Assembly (NCBI GenBank): GCA_009733745.1
Contig: WNWL01000002.1
Location: 743,182-807,181, forward strand
Origin: Oceanobacillus sp. HTM 045
GTDB taxonomy: Bacteria; Pseudomonadota; Alphaproteobacteria; Rhodobacterales; Rhodobacteraceae
Direction of reading: 5' to 3'
DNA length: 64,000 nucleotides
The position numbers and the translations under genes were made by a program. Under the pieces are notes generated by a model that saw only the letters and a list, made by a program, of their open reading frames with translations, ran no database searches and was not told where the DNA came from. The first letter of the stretch is position 1. The number at the start of each line of letters is the position of its first letter. Below, in pieces: positions 1 to 9,777 of the stretch.

Positions 1-2
1 TC

Positions 3-323
3 ATGCGCCGCATGCTGACGATCACCGCTGCCGCCGCCCTGATGGGTGGCGCCGCCCTCGCCGACACCGCGACGGGCGACATTGCCGACGTCCAGCCGGA
101 GGCGAGCGTGCCGACCGATGCCGAGATCCTCGCGGATGCGCGTATCGGCGTCGAGTGCACCGATGGCGTCGAGTACAAGCCGTCCGCCGCGTCCGGCAGC
201 CCGGGTTCGCTGGTGGTCAACGACGTCTACTACGTGCCGTGCGACAACATCGAGCCGGCCGGGACCGTCGTGCCGGAGCAGGGCACGCCCGCGGATGCCG
301 GTACGGGCACCAACGGACAGTAA
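3..323 (+). CDS. small secreted protein of unknown function
   Basis: This 106-residue protein begins with a typical signal peptide: Arg-rich start, a hydrophobic Ala/Leu/Met stretch, and an Ala-Leu-Ala-Asp cleavage region near residue 21. The mature part is about 85 residues, acidic and Pro/Ala-rich. It has two cysteines, near residues 52 and 80, that could form a disulfide, so a periplasmic location is likely. I do not recognise the family. The ATG is two bases from the window edge, so its ribosome binding site cannot be seen and an in-frame upstream start cannot be excluded. A strong hairpin terminator follows at 347-371. Confidence 0.6.
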   Translation: MRRMLTITAAAALMGGAALADTATGDIADVQPEASVPTDAEILADARIGVECTDGVEYKPSAASGSPGSLVVNDVYYVPCDNIEPAGTVVPEQGTPADAGTGTNGQ

Positions 324-346
324 TTTTGCCTGATCGCCTGATGAAG

Positions 347-371
347 CGGGGTGCCTTGCGGCGCCCCGTTT
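347..371. terminator. hairpin terminator between convergent genes
   Basis: A 9-bp stem (CGGGGTGCC / GGCGCCCCG, one G-T pair) with a TTGC loop is followed by TTT on the plus strand. It lies between the secreted-protein gene and the end of purD, which converge here, so it may serve both. Confidence 0.65.
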
Positions 372-383
372 CTCGTTGAGGCT

Positions 384-1661
<1,278 letters not shown>

Positions 1662-1689
1662 CCGGCCATGAATGCTCGCGCGCACCGCG

Positions 1690-2427
1690 TCAGCCATTTC
1701 CCCTCCATAGCGCCACGGCGCGCTTCTCCGTCTTGAGCGGTTCCTGCCCGAACTCCGGGAACTCGTCGGCGAAGCGGTCCAGCACCGCCTTTTCCTTCCG
1801 CCGCCGCCCGTCGTCGAGCACCGCCACGCCGCCGGGCGCGATCCGCCCGAACAGCATCGGCCCGGCTGGATAACGCGGCAACGGTCCGGAGTCGACCGGC
1901 GGGCCGTCGATGACCAGCAGGTCGATCGCGGCGGGCAGCCTGTCGGTGATGTTGCGGGGATACCAGCTCCCCTCCGCGCCCCAGGGCTCCAGCGGCGCGT
2001 CGATCACGGTGGCATGGTCCGCGAGGCCGAGGCGGGCGAGATGCGCTCGCGTCTCCCCGGCGAACTCGCGGTGATGTTCCAGCGCGTGGACATGGCCACG
2101 GCCCGCAAGCTGGCATGCGCGCGCCATCACCATCGTGGAGAGGCCGGAGCCAAGCTCGACGATGTGCTCGCGGCCCTTGCCGATCTCGCGGGCCAGCCAG
2201 AGGAGCAGGCGGTCGTCCGCCGACCAGCTCGTGCCCTCCGGCAGGTCGCCGGGCCTGAAGTCCAGCAGCTCCAGCAGTTTCGCGCGGGCGCTGCCGTCCT
2301 TCTCCAGCGCGGCGATCTTCCGGCGCAGCGCCCGGTTGCGCCGCGCCAGCCGCCAGCAGGCGCCGGCGAGGCCGAGGGAGACGGCGCCCGACCCGATGGC
2401 GACGATCGTTGCAATGGAGAGCGCCAC
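1690..2427 (-). CDS. membrane-anchored class I SAM-dependent methyltransferase
   Basis: The likely GTG start at 2427 gives about 245 residues. A hydrophobic segment near residues 5-25 is followed by an Arg/Lys-rich stretch, which suggests a single N-terminal membrane anchor with the catalytic domain in the cytoplasm. Around residue 85 the motif [12 protein letters not shown] matches the SAM-binding Gly loop, and LLVIDGPP further on matches the strand-4 acidic motif of Rossmann methyltransferases. The substrate is unknown. The gene lies just upstream of purD and is divergent from xseA, with only about 50 bp between the two starts. The open frame extends to 2619 antisense to xseA, but that extension is not protein-like. 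Confidence 0.72.
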   Translation of the reverse strand: MALSIATIVAIGSGAVSLGLAGACWRLARRNRALRRKIAALEKDGSARAKLLELLDFRPGDLPEGTSWSADDRLLLWLAREIGKGREHIVELGSGLSTMVMARACQLAGRGHVHALEHHREFAGETRAHLARLGLADHATVIDAPLEPWGAEGSWYPRNITDRLPAAIDLLVIDGPPVDSGPLPRYPAGPMLFGRIAPGGVAVLDDGRRRKEKAVLDRFADEFPEFGQEPLKTEKRAVALWRGNG

Positions 2428-2476
2428 GCGCGATCCTCCGGCCGGACACGCCGAGAAAGCCCAACCCGGAGGCCGG

Positions 2477-3925
2477 ATGGCCAGCCTTATCGACGACACG
2501 CCGGAGGGCGTCAATACGCCCGAATACACCGTCTCGGAGATCTCCGGAGCGGTGAAGCGCACGGTGGAGGGCGCTTTCGGGCAGGTCCGGGTGCGGGGCG
2601 AACTCGGTCGCGTCTCCACCCCGCGCTCGGGGCATGTCTATCTCGACCTGAAGGACGACCGCTCGGTGCTGGCGGGGGTGATCTGGAAGGGCAACGCCCA
2701 GCGCCTCGCGGTGCGCCCGGAAGAGGGGATGGAGGTGATCGCCACCGGGCGGCTGACCACCTTCCCCGGCCAGTCGAAGTACCAGATGGTAATCGACGAG
2801 CTGGCCCCGGCGGGCGTCGGCGCGCTGATGGCGATGCTGGAGCAGCGGCGCAAGGCGCTGGCCGCGGAGGGGCTGTTCGACCCCGCGCGGAAGCGTCCCC
2901 TGCCCTACCTGCCCCGGGTGATCGGCGTGGTGACCTCGCCCTCCGGCGCGGTGATCCGAGACATCCTCCACCGGCTGGCGGAGCGCTTCCCGGTGCGGGT
3001 GCTGGTCTGGCCGGTGGCGGTGCAGGGCGAGAAATGCGCGCCCGAGGTGGCGGCGGCCATCGAGGGCTTCGGGCGGCTGCCCGCTGAGGGGCCGGTGCCG
3101 CGGCCGGACGTGCTGATCGTCGCCCGCGGCGGCGGGTCGGTAGAGGACCTCTGGGGCTTCAACGACGAGGCCGTGGTGCGCGCCGCCGCCGCCTCGCCGA
3201 TCCCGCTGATCTCGGCCGTCGGGCACGAGACCGACACAACGCTGATCGACCACGCCGCCGACCGGCGCGCGCCGACGCCGACGGCGGCGGCGGAGATGGC
3301 GGTGCCGGTGCGGCGCGACCTGATCGCGGCGGTGACGGACCTCAAGGCACGGCAGGTGCGGGCGCTTTCGCGGATGGTGGAGGAACGGCGCAGGCGGCTG
3401 CGCGACCTCGCCCGCGCGCTGCCCCGGCCGCAGGCGCTGCTGTCGGAGCCGCGCCAGAGGCTCGACCGGGCGAGCGAGCGGCTGCCGGCGGCGCTGGTGG
3501 CGCGGGCGCAGGTCTGCCGGCTGGGCATGGCGCGCGGCGCGGCTGGGCGGTTCGGGCCGTCGCTGCTGCGGCTGCCGATCGCGCGGCGGCGGGAACGGCT
3601 GGCGATGCGGGTGCAGCGCCTCGCGCCGCCGCTCCGCACCATCGCCGCACGGGCGCGGGACCGCTACCGCGCCGCGGCGCGGCTGCTGGAGACGCTGAGC
3701 TACAAGGGCACGCTGAAACGCGGCTACGCGGTGATCCGGCAGGAGGACCGGGTGGTCTCGCGCAAGGCGGCGCTGGGGCCGGGGCCGGTGGAGATCGAGT
3801 TCGCTGACGGGCGGGTGACGCCGGGGGGCGGAGACGGTGCGCCGGTGGCGGCTGCGGAGCCTCCGAAGGCGAAGGCGAGGAAGCCGCGGAAGAAGGCGGA
3901 CAGCGGGCAGGGAAGCCTGTTCTGA
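2477..3925 (+). CDS. xseA: exodeoxyribonuclease VII large subunit
   Basis: XseA is the catalytic subunit of exonuclease VII, which degrades single-stranded DNA from both ends into oligonucleotides. The 482-residue product from the ATG at 2477 has the N-terminal OB-fold (about residues 15-110, with [19 protein letters not shown]). The central catalytic domain follows, with [15 protein letters not shown] near residue 215 and [20 protein letters not shown] near 247. An Arg-rich helical region and the C-terminal motif [10 protein letters not shown] come last. The tail is rich in Lys/Pro/Ala, a usual feature. Earlier in-frame starts lie inside the divergent gene and were not used. Confidence 0.94.
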   Translation: MASLIDDTPEGVNTPEYTVSEISGAVKRTVEGAFGQVRVRGELGRVSTPRSGHVYLDLKDDRSVLAGVIWKGNAQRLAVRPEEGMEVIATGRLTTFPGQSKYQMVIDELAPAGVGALMAMLEQRRKALAAEGLFDPARKRPLPYLPRVIGVVTSPSGAVIRDILHRLAERFPVRVLVWPVAVQGEKCAPEVAAAIEGFGRLPAEGPVPRPDVLIVARGGGSVEDLWGFNDEAVVRAAAASPIPLISAVGHETDTTLIDHAADRRAPTPTAAAEMAVPVRRDLIAAVTDLKARQVRALSRMVEERRRRLRDLARALPRPQALLSEPRQRLDRASERLPAALVARAQVCRLGMARGAAGRFGPSLLRLPIARRRERLAMRVQRLAPPLRTIAARARDRYRAAARLLETLSYKGTLKRGYAVIRQEDRVVSRKAALGPGPVEIEFADGRVTPGGGDGAPVAAAEPPKAKARKPRKKADSGQGSLF

Positions 3926-3978
3926 GGAGCCTGAGTGTTTCCTGGCTGTGCGGAGCAGGTGCTAGCGTTGTGAGGTCA

Positions 3979-4136
3979 GTGCGGAGGGACATGTCCGGCC
4001 CTGGTCGGGCGTGGTGCTGGGCCGGGTCCACTTGGTTTATCCCCGCTCCCCCTCCCGGCTCCCGGTCTCCTTGCAGCGGCAGAGAACGCCCGGCCCCGGG
4101 GAGGGCCGGACGTGGCCCGCGCTGGTCGCGCGTGCC
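3979..4136 (+). repeat. dispersed hairpin repeat, copy 1 of 6
   Basis: A ~160-bp intergenic unit. Its left arm reads GGGACATGTCCGGCCCT and its right arm AGGGCCGGACGTGGCCC, nearly perfect reverse complements about 100 bp apart. A nested pair, GGGCGT with ACGCCC, lies inside. The interior holds a conserved GGTTTATCCCC stretch and a C-rich stretch. The element fills the gap between xseA and the convergent histidine kinase gene. Five more copies occur in the window in the same orientation. Confidence 0.85.
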
Positions 4137-4188
4137 GGGGCGGGTCGGAGTGGTTCAGCGAAATCGACCCGGACAGGAACAGGCCCGG

Positions 4189-5277
4189 TCAGACGCAGGC
4201 GAAGCTGAGCTCGGCGCGTATTCCCGTCTCGCATTCCGGGTAGACGATCTCTGCGCCGAGCTGGCGCGAGAGCACCTCGATGATCCGGCTGCCGAGCCCG
4301 CCATCCGCGGTGCCGGGGAGGCTGGCGGCGCCGATGCCGTTGTCGGACAGGACCACGCTGTAGGTGCCTTGCCCGTCGCGCCGCCCGGTGACGGTGACGC
4401 GGCCGACGCGGCCGTCCGGGAAGCCGTGCTTGGCCGAGTTGGCGACGAACTCGTTGACGATCATGCCGAGCGCCGAGGCCGAGCCGGACGACAGGCAGGC
4501 CGGCTCCACGTCTGCCTCCAGCCGCACATGCGGCGGGCAGGTCTCGGCCAGCAGGTCGCAGAGCTTGGGCAGGAAACCGGCGAGGTCGACGGTGTTGGAC
4601 TGGCTGGCGCGGTAGAGTTCCTGGTGCACCAGCGAGATGGTCTCGACCCGCATCTCCGCCCGTTCCAGCGACGCGCGGACCTCCGGGTGGGTGGCCCTGC
4701 GGCGCTTCTGGCGCAGGAGCGAGGTGACCAGCTGGAGCGAGTTCTTGACCCGGTGGTCGATCTCCATCGCGAGGATCTTCTGGACCTCCAGCGCGCGCTT
4801 CAGCTCGATCAGGCGCATCACCTGCTTGGCGATGATGCGCAGCGTCTCCTTCTGCATCCCGTTCAGGCGGCGGGGCTCGTGGTCGAGCACGCAGAGCGTG
4901 CCGATCGGCAGGCCCGAATCGGTCGTCAGCAGCGCGCCGGCATAGAAGCGCAGCCCCGGCTCGGCGATGCAGAGCGGGTTGTCGGCAAGGCGCGGGTCGG
5001 CCTGGGTGTCGGGGATCTCGACGAAATCGTGCTCGAGGATGACATGCGAGCAGATCGAGGTATCCAGCGGCGTCTCGCGGACGCCGAGCCCCACCTCGGA
5101 CTTGAACCACTGCCGGTCGCTGTCGATCAGGTTGATGACCGCGATCGGGGTTCCGCAGATGCGGGCGACCAGCGCGGTGATCTCGTCGAACTCGTCCTCG
5201 CGCGGCGTGTCGAGGATGCCGCATTCGCGGAGCGCGGCGATCCGTTCGGCCTGGCGTGGATGGGCTTCAGCCCGCAT
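4189..5277 (-). CDS. GAF-domain sensor histidine kinase (HWE/HisKA_2 type)
   Basis: This 362-residue soluble kinase has an N-terminal GAF domain (about residues 25-160, with TPIAVINLIDSDRQWFK and GLPIGTLCVLDHEPR). A HisKA_2-type dimerisation motif, EIDHRVKNSLQLV, carries the likely phospho-acceptor His175. A C-terminal ATPase domain has an N-box NEFVANSAKHGF near residue 271 and a DNGIG G1 box. There is no signal peptide or membrane segment, so it is a cytoplasmic sensor of unknown ligand. No response regulator is adjacent, so the partner lies elsewhere. GAF plus HisKA_2 kinases often act in general stress or light signalling in alphaproteobacteria, but nothing here fixes the role. Confidence 0.88.
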   Translation of the reverse strand: MRAEAHPRQAERIAALRECGILDTPREDEFDEITALVARICGTPIAVINLIDSDRQWFKSEVGLGVRETPLDTSICSHVILEHDFVEIPDTQADPRLADNPLCIAEPGLRFYAGALLTTDSGLPIGTLCVLDHEPRRLNGMQKETLRIIAKQVMRLIELKRALEVQKILAMEIDHRVKNSLQLVTSLLRQKRRRATHPEVRASLERAEMRVETISLVHQELYRASQSNTVDLAGFLPKLCDLLAETCPPHVRLEADVEPACLSSGSASALGMIVNEFVANSAKHGFPDGRVGRVTVTGRRDGQGTYSVVLSDNGIGAASLPGTADGGLGSRIIEVLSRQLGAEIVYPECETGIRAELSFACV

Positions 5278-5522
5278 GTCCCGTCTCCCTGCGGCGCGCC
5301 GCGCTGGCTGCCTGTGCGGCCGCAGCGGTATGCGGAAGTATGCCGGCCGGGGTCAAGTATAGACCGATTGCCGGCGAGGGGAAGGGAGCCTGCGCCGGGA
5401 CGGGGCCGGGCGCCCCCGGACAGCCGCGCGAAAGAAGCAGACCGGGGGGCATCGACAGCCGCGTCCGGGCGTTGCATGGTCGTGCCTGCCGAATTTCCCG
5501 CCAGTGAGACGAGGACCAATCC

Positions 5523-5813
5523 ATGCCGAAGGGATACTGGATCGCCCATGTCGAGGTCTCCGACCCCGACCAGTACCAGAAATACGTCGCCGCGACGCCC
5601 GCGGCCTTCGAGAAGTACGGCGCGGTGTTCCGCGCCCGCGGCGGGCAGAATACCGAGGTCGAGGGGCCGATGGGCCGGTCGCGGCACGTCGTGATCGAGT
5701 TCCCGACCTACCAGGCCGCGATCGACTGCTTCAATTCGCCCGAATACCAGTCGGCGCGGGAGCATCGGTTGCCGGCTGGCGAGGCGACGATCGTGATCGT
5801 CGAGGGGATCTGA
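5523..5813 (+). CDS. DUF1330 family protein
   Basis: A 96-residue dimeric alpha/beta-barrel-type small protein. It shows the DUF1330 pattern: MPKGYWIAHVEVSDPDQYQKY at the start, then FRARGGQ in the middle and VVIEFPTYQAAIDCFNSPEY in the second half. A GAGGA ribosome binding site precedes the ATG. The stop codon is one base before the ATG of the cysteine hydrolase gene, so the two are surely cotranscribed. The biochemical function of DUF1330 is not known. Confidence 0.88.
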   Translation: MPKGYWIAHVEVSDPDQYQKYVAATPAAFEKYGAVFRARGGQNTEVEGPMGRSRHVVIEFPTYQAAIDCFNSPEYQSAREHRLPAGEATIVIVEGI

Positions 5814-5814
5814 G

Positions 5815-6420
5815 ATGGAGCATCCCAAGCGCGACCGCGTGCTCGACCCGAAGCGCACCGCGGTGCTGGTGGTCGATGCGCAGATGACCGAGTTCGACGA
5901 CGCCAAGCGGGCCGAGAAGCCCTACTATGTCGGCCAGATCGAGAGCCGCGCGCTGCCGGCCATTCAGCGCCTGATTGCGCACGCGCGCTCGGTCGGCTCC
6001 GAGGTCGTCTACACCGTGATCGAGAGCCTGACTAAGGACGGCCGCGACCGCTCGCTCGACCACAAGCTCTCGGGCATCCACGTCCCGAAGGGCGACCCGG
6101 GCGCGAAGATGATCCCCGGGATCGAGCCGGGCGAGGACGACATCGTGCTGCCGAAGACCTCCTCGGGCGTCTTCAACTCGACCAACTGCACCTACGTGCT
6201 GCGCAATCTCGGCGTGGAGAACGTGATCGTGGTCGGCTTCCTGACCGACCAGTGCGTCGACATGGCGGTGCGCGACGGGGCCGATCTCGGCTTCTACATG
6301 ATCTGCGCCTCGGACGGCTGCGCCACCTACACCGAGGAGCGCCACGAGGGCGCGCTGAAGGCGTTCGGCGGCTATTGCCGGGTGCAGACGGTGGACGAGG
6401 TGATCGCCAGCTTCGCCTGA
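5815..6420 (+). CDS. isochorismatase-family cysteine hydrolase
   Basis: This 201-residue protein has the full catalytic set of the cysteine hydrolase branch. Asp21 is in AVLVVDAQMTEFDD, a lysine lies in LPKTSSGVF (about residue 113), and a nucleophilic Cys lies near residue 146 in GFLTDQCVDMAVRDGADLGF. Members hydrolyse small amides such as nicotinamide, N-carbamoylsarcosine or biuret-like compounds. The loop composition resembles ureide and biuret hydrolases more than nicotinamidase, but I would not fix the substrate. It is coupled to the DUF1330 gene just upstream. A second isochorismatase-fold protein at 20697-21290 lacks the Cys. Confidence 0.88.
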   Translation: MEHPKRDRVLDPKRTAVLVVDAQMTEFDDAKRAEKPYYVGQIESRALPAIQRLIAHARSVGSEVVYTVIESLTKDGRDRSLDHKLSGIHVPKGDPGAKMIPGIEPGEDDIVLPKTSSGVFNSTNCTYVLRNLGVENVIVVGFLTDQCVDMAVRDGADLGFYMICASDGCATYTEERHEGALKAFGGYCRVQTVDEVIASFA

Positions 6421-6440
6421 AGCCGGCGCCGCCTCTCCGC

Positions 6441-6500
6441 GAGCCTCAGGGCAAGGAGCCTCAGGGCATCGAGCTTCAGGGCCGGCAGCCTCAGGCGGGC
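6441..6500. repeat. four 15-bp tandem repeats
   Basis: Four adjoining 15-bp units begin GAGCCTCAGGGCAAG, GAGCCTCAGGGCATC, GAGCTTCAGGGCCGG and CAGCCTCAGGCGGGC. They fill the gap between the convergent hydrolase and DUF2189 genes, and the last unit covers the DUF2189 stop codon. Confidence 0.8.
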
Positions 6501-7285
6501 GTCACCGCCCGCCTGTAGAGATGCCATGTGGCGTGGCCGAGGATCGGCAGCACCAGCATCAGCCCGAAGAAGGCGGGCACCATCGAGGCCAGCGCCAGCA
6601 CCGCCACGAACACGCCCCAGCCGAGCATCGCATGCGGGCTCTTCAGCACCGTGCGGAAGCTGGTGATGATCGCCGTGATGATGTCGACCTCGCGGTCGAG
6701 CAGCAGCGGCATGGCGATCACGGTGGTGGAAAACAGGATGAAGGCGTCGAACGCGCCGACGCAGGCGCCGACGGCGAGGAACCAGAACCCGTCGGAAGTG
6801 GTGAAGACCAGGTCGCCGAAGGCGGCGAGGCTGGAGAAGGATTTCGAGCCGAGGAACAGCGCCAGCAGCAGGCGCACCTGGTAGATCCAGAGCCAGAAGA
6901 TGAACAGCACCACGAAGGCGAGCCACGCGAGCTGGCGCTCGCGCTGGCGGAAGATCACGCCCAGCACCGCGCCCCATTCCAGCGGCTCGCCCGCGGCGCG
7001 GCGGCGGCTGACCTCGTAGCAGCCGACCGCGACGAAAGGGCCGATCAGCGGGAACCCGACCGCGGGGAAGATGATCATCCACGGCATCTCGAACAGCCAG
7101 AGCGCGGCGAGGATCAGCAGGCCTCCGGCGGTGTAGATGCCGCCGAAGAACAGGCCGAAGGCCGGAGCGGCCTTGAAATCGGTTATTCCGGCATGCAGCG
7201 CGGCCTTGAGGTCCGCCACCGTGACCGCGTGGACGGCGGGCATCGGTGGCGGACGGTAGGCCGCCGATTCCCGGGCATCGCTCAA
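6491..7285 (-). CDS. DUF2189 family integral membrane protein
   Basis: The 264-residue product matches the DUF2189 pattern. It has a short cytoplasmic N-terminus with TVADLKAALHAGITDFKAAPAFGLFFGGIY, then about six hydrophobic segments and a C-terminus ending HLYRRAVTPA. I chose the TTG start at 7285 because GGAGG lies eight bases upstream and the preceding residues in the longer frame look random. The function is unknown. A near-perfect Fnr/FixK-type box lies 90 bp upstream at 7375-7388, so oxygen-dependent expression is likely. Confidence 0.82.
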   Translation of the reverse strand: MSDARESAAYRPPPMPAVHAVTVADLKAALHAGITDFKAAPAFGLFFGGIYTAGGLLILAALWLFEMPWMIIFPAVGFPLIGPFVAVGCYEVSRRRAAGEPLEWGAVLGVIFRQRERQLAWLAFVVLFIFWLWIYQVRLLLALFLGSKSFSSLAAFGDLVFTTSDGFWFLAVGACVGAFDAFILFSTTVIAMPLLLDREVDIITAIITSFRTVLKSPHAMLGWGVFVAVLALASMVPAFFGLMLVLPILGHATWHLYRRAVTPA

Positions 7286-7374
7286 AAGGCCATCCTCCCC
7301 GCCAGGTGATCCGGCAAACGCCCCCGTCTTGCGCGGGGATGACCCTTGGTAAACGGCCGCGCAAGGGGCGCGCA

Positions 7375-7388
7375 TTGATCTGGATCAG
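7375..7388 (-). promoter_or_regulatory. FnrL/FixK-type box
   Basis: TTGATCTGGATCAG matches the consensus TTGAT-N4-ATCAA at 9 of 10 fixed positions. It lies 87-103 bp upstream of the DUF2189 start and about 430 bp from the rightward gene, so the DUF2189 gene is the likelier target. Binding is inferred from the motif only. Confidence 0.6.
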
Positions 7389-7509
7389 TAGTGAAGAGGC
7401 GGGCGGATGGATGGCGCGTGGGCGGGCGGCGCGCGGCGGGGCACTCGCCTTTAGCGCGAAAGGTCACGTTGTCCGGTTGGGCGGCGAGGACTTCCTTCCC
7501 GGCGCCAAG

Positions 7510-7591
7510 TGTCACCGGGGAACGGTGTCCGGCATGGCGGGACATCGTGGGTGACAAGGGCATCGACGGATGGTGACAGCGATTTGTCACC
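7510..7591. promoter_or_regulatory. cluster of four GGTGACA heptamers
   Basis: GGTGACA or its complement TGTCACC occurs at 7510-7516 (minus), 7550-7556 (plus), 7572-7578 (plus) and 7585-7591 (minus). The last two form a perfect 7-bp inverted repeat with a 6-bp spacer. A further dyad, ATTCACC/GGTGAAT, lies at 7613-7632. The cluster sits in the 533-bp gene-free interval 7286-7818, upstream of the caspase-like gene. It resembles an operator array, but no regulator is known. Confidence 0.45.
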
Positions 7592-7753
7592 CGCATCCCG
7601 AAAGGAGCCGCGATTCACCGCCAGGGGTGAATTAGCTTCTTTCAGCACTGTCGGAACCGGGTCGGGTGCGGAAGCAAGTCTCCGCGGTCTCAGGCTCGCA
7701 GGCTAGAGCAAACGGATGAACGTTTGGGCTAGCGGCCCACCTGCCGGGGTAAT

Positions 7754-7782
7754 TTGCACCACCCCATCGGTAGTGCTAAGGT
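7754..7782 (+). promoter_or_regulatory. candidate sigma-70 promoter for the caspase-like gene
   Basis: TTGCAC (7754-7759) and TAAGGT (7777-7782) are separated by exactly 17 bp. A start about 7 bases downstream would leave a 5' leader of some 30 nt before the GAGGA ribosome binding site and the ATG at 7819. Confidence 0.4.
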
Positions 7783-7818
7783 ATCTGCACTTCAGATAGT
7801 GAATTGAGGAAAACAACC

Positions 7819-8724
7819 ATGGCTCAATTCGGCAAGCCGGCAGGAGCGCCACCATCGGTAAAATATCTACTGAACCAAGACGAACCCAAGATCATTTTTG
7901 ACCGATACACTTGGGCTCCGATTCTATTGACCAACCGAGGAAAAAAGAAGTTATCATCCGGAAACGCTTCTGCGGTCGATGAAAAATACACCGTACTACT
8001 TAAAGAGGGGTCGCCCCAGCGAGCATGGATGTACGGCAAGGGTGTCGGTAGCGCATTGCTTCGCTTCCATACGCCCGTGAGCGACGATCTCCGCGATCCG
8101 CGTCCGTTTTATTTGCGCGCGGACGTGAAAGTTCACCAGAGTTACAAAGTCAGGCTTGGTGGCCCGAACATTTTCGTGATTGCACCGGACAAAGACCTCA
8201 ACTCTTACAAGACAAAGTTGAAGATCAAGACAACGCCGAACATGAACCCATACGGGCTCTTCAGCCTGATCCTGAACAAGGTCGCCCAGACCAAGGAAAA
8301 AAAGATTCGAAATCTTGTTCTGCAATGCCATGGAGACCATGGTCGGATGTGGATATTCGGCAAGGACGCCCGCTACTCCGACAGGAAGTATCTCAACAAC
8401 GAGAACGTTCACCTATTCAGGCGGCTGGAGGGAAAAGTCGAGGCGATTTGGACACTCAGCTGTACGGCCTGCGGCGACCCGACCTATTCCAAGTCCATAG
8501 CAATGAATGCGCGCGCCTACGTGATTGGAGCGAATGGCAGCAACCCGCAGAAGCCATACAAGTTCAAGGATGACGAAATCGAGTATCACATCCAGGGACA
8601 CAGCGTCGTCAGGGACAGGGAGTCATTCGGACTGATCAACATAGCCGAATTTATAGGGATGCACTCCAACCCCTATTTCGAGCGGGAAGGCAAGCCGGCG
8701 CTGTTGGAAATGGTCCCGGCTTAG
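7819..8724 (+). CDS. unknown protein with caspase/gingipain-like His-Cys arrangement
   Basis: I do not recognise this 301-residue protein by name. Around residue 165 it has a hydrophobic strand followed by His: IRNLVLQCHGDHGRM, with His171 and His174. About 45 residues later a second hydrophobic strand ends in Cys: AIWTLSCTACGDP, with Cys215 and Cys218. A strand-His-Gly unit followed by a strand-Cys unit is the layout of clan CD cysteine peptidases (caspases, gingipains, CHAT and C80 domains). There is no signal peptide, and the N-terminal half is Lys-rich. The start is the ATG at 7819, with GAGGA eight bases upstream. GC content is clearly lower than in neighbouring genes, which suggests transfer. 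It stands alone, with no obvious partner. Confidence 0.6.
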   Translation: MAQFGKPAGAPPSVKYLLNQDEPKIIFDRYTWAPILLTNRGKKKLSSGNASAVDEKYTVLLKEGSPQRAWMYGKGVGSALLRFHTPVSDDLRDPRPFYLRADVKVHQSYKVRLGGPNIFVIAPDKDLNSYKTKLKIKTTPNMNPYGLFSLILNKVAQTKEKKIRNLVLQCHGDHGRMWIFGKDARYSDRKYLNNENVHLFRRLEGKVEAIWTLSCTACGDPTYSKSIAMNARAYVIGANGSNPQKPYKFKDDEIEYHIQGHSVVRDRESFGLINIAEFIGMHSNPYFEREGKPALLEMVPA

Positions 8725-8815
8725 TTGCAGCCCGGCACAACAGCCACTTGCGGCCGCGGTGGCAGTGCGCCGCGGGTGGGACGCTGGCAAGGGGCGCGGT
8801 GCCGGGCGCGGTGCG

Positions 8816-9763
8816 TTATTCGAAGACTTCGCGGGGGAAGTAGAACGACACCGCCCAGTTGGGCATGTCGACGATCTCGGAGATGTGGAGGTCGCCCGCG
8901 ACCGAGCAGAGCATGTAGGCCTCGACCGGGCTCATGCCGTGGCGGGCGGTGAGGAGGTCGATCATGCCGGCGACCGCGTCGCGGGCGGCCTGCATCAGGT
9001 CGGGGCCGATGCCGGTGGTGGCGTCGAAACCCTTCGCGTCCTTCTCCCGCTGGATCGGGCCGGCGGTGCGGAAGCGGGGGAAGGCGGGGGCGGCGCCCTT
9101 CTCCAGCTCGAAGGTCAGGGTCACGTCCATCGGGCTCTCGATGGCGGTGCCGCAGACCTCGCCGTCGCCCTGCGCGGCGTGGGTGTCGCCCACGGAGAAC
9201 AGCGCGCCGGCGCATTCGACCGGGAGCCAGAGTTCCGTGCCGGCGGAGATGTCGCGGATGTCCATGTTGCCGCCCATCCGCCTTGGCGGGACGATGGAAT
9301 GGGTGCCCGGCTCGGCGGGCGCGAGGCCGATTGTGCCGGTGAAGGGCTTGAGCGGGATCTTTGCCGCGCTGCCCCACATCGCGGGGGCCATGCTGGCCGG
9401 GTCGTAGGCCCAGTTGATGATCGCCGGGTCGGGGAACTGGTCGGCGAGCAGGCCGAAGCCGGGGATGTTGGCGGTCCAGCCCCAGCCGGAGGGGGCGAAG
9501 CGCTCGACGGTGACCTTGAGCGCGTCGCCCGGCTCGGCGCCGTCGACCAGGATCGGGCCGGCGACCGGGTTGACCTTGCCGAAATCCATCGCCGCGAGGT
9601 CGTCGAGCCCGCTGGTGGCGGTGAGCTGGCCGCCCGAGGCCTCGTGCACCTCGAAGGTCAGGCTCTCGCCCGGGGCGATGGTGTGGACGGGGGCGTTGGC
9701 GTTGTCCCAGCCGATATGGTGCTGGTGGCGGTGGATCGTGTGTCCGGCGTGGGAATGGGCCAT
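8816..9763 (-). CDS. acetamidase/formamidase family protein
   Basis: The 315-residue protein fits the FmdA/AmdA family: an N-terminal His-rich strand (IHRHQHHIGWDNAN), then TIAPGESLTFEVHEASGGQ, the central GDTHAAQGDGEVCGTAIE motif, and a C-terminal AYMLCSVAGDLHISEIVD motif. The family hydrolyses formamide or short-chain amides to ammonia and acid through a metal-dependent mechanism. The gene is the last of the leftward ABC-transporter operon, 14 bp after the N-formylglutamate amidohydrolase gene. That suggests release of ammonia or formate from an imported amide. The real substrate is not evident. Confidence 0.87.
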   Translation of the reverse strand: MAHSHAGHTIHRHQHHIGWDNANAPVHTIAPGESLTFEVHEASGGQLTATSGLDDLAAMDFGKVNPVAGPILVDGAEPGDALKVTVERFAPSGWGWTANIPGFGLLADQFPDPAIINWAYDPASMAPAMWGSAAKIPLKPFTGTIGLAPAEPGTHSIVPPRRMGGNMDIRDISAGTELWLPVECAGALFSVGDTHAAQGDGEVCGTAIESPMDVTLTFELEKGAAPAFPRFRTAGPIQREKDAKGFDATTGIGPDLMQAARDAVAGMIDLLTARHGMSPVEAYMLCSVAGDLHISEIVDMPNWAVSFYFPREVFE

Positions 9764-9777
9764 GCGGGTCTCCTCCG

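Noticed and set aside
7286..7375. Longer DUF2189 protein starting at 7375
   Set aside because: The extra 30 residues look random, while the TTG at 7285 has GGAGG at ideal spacing and the family normally starts near there.
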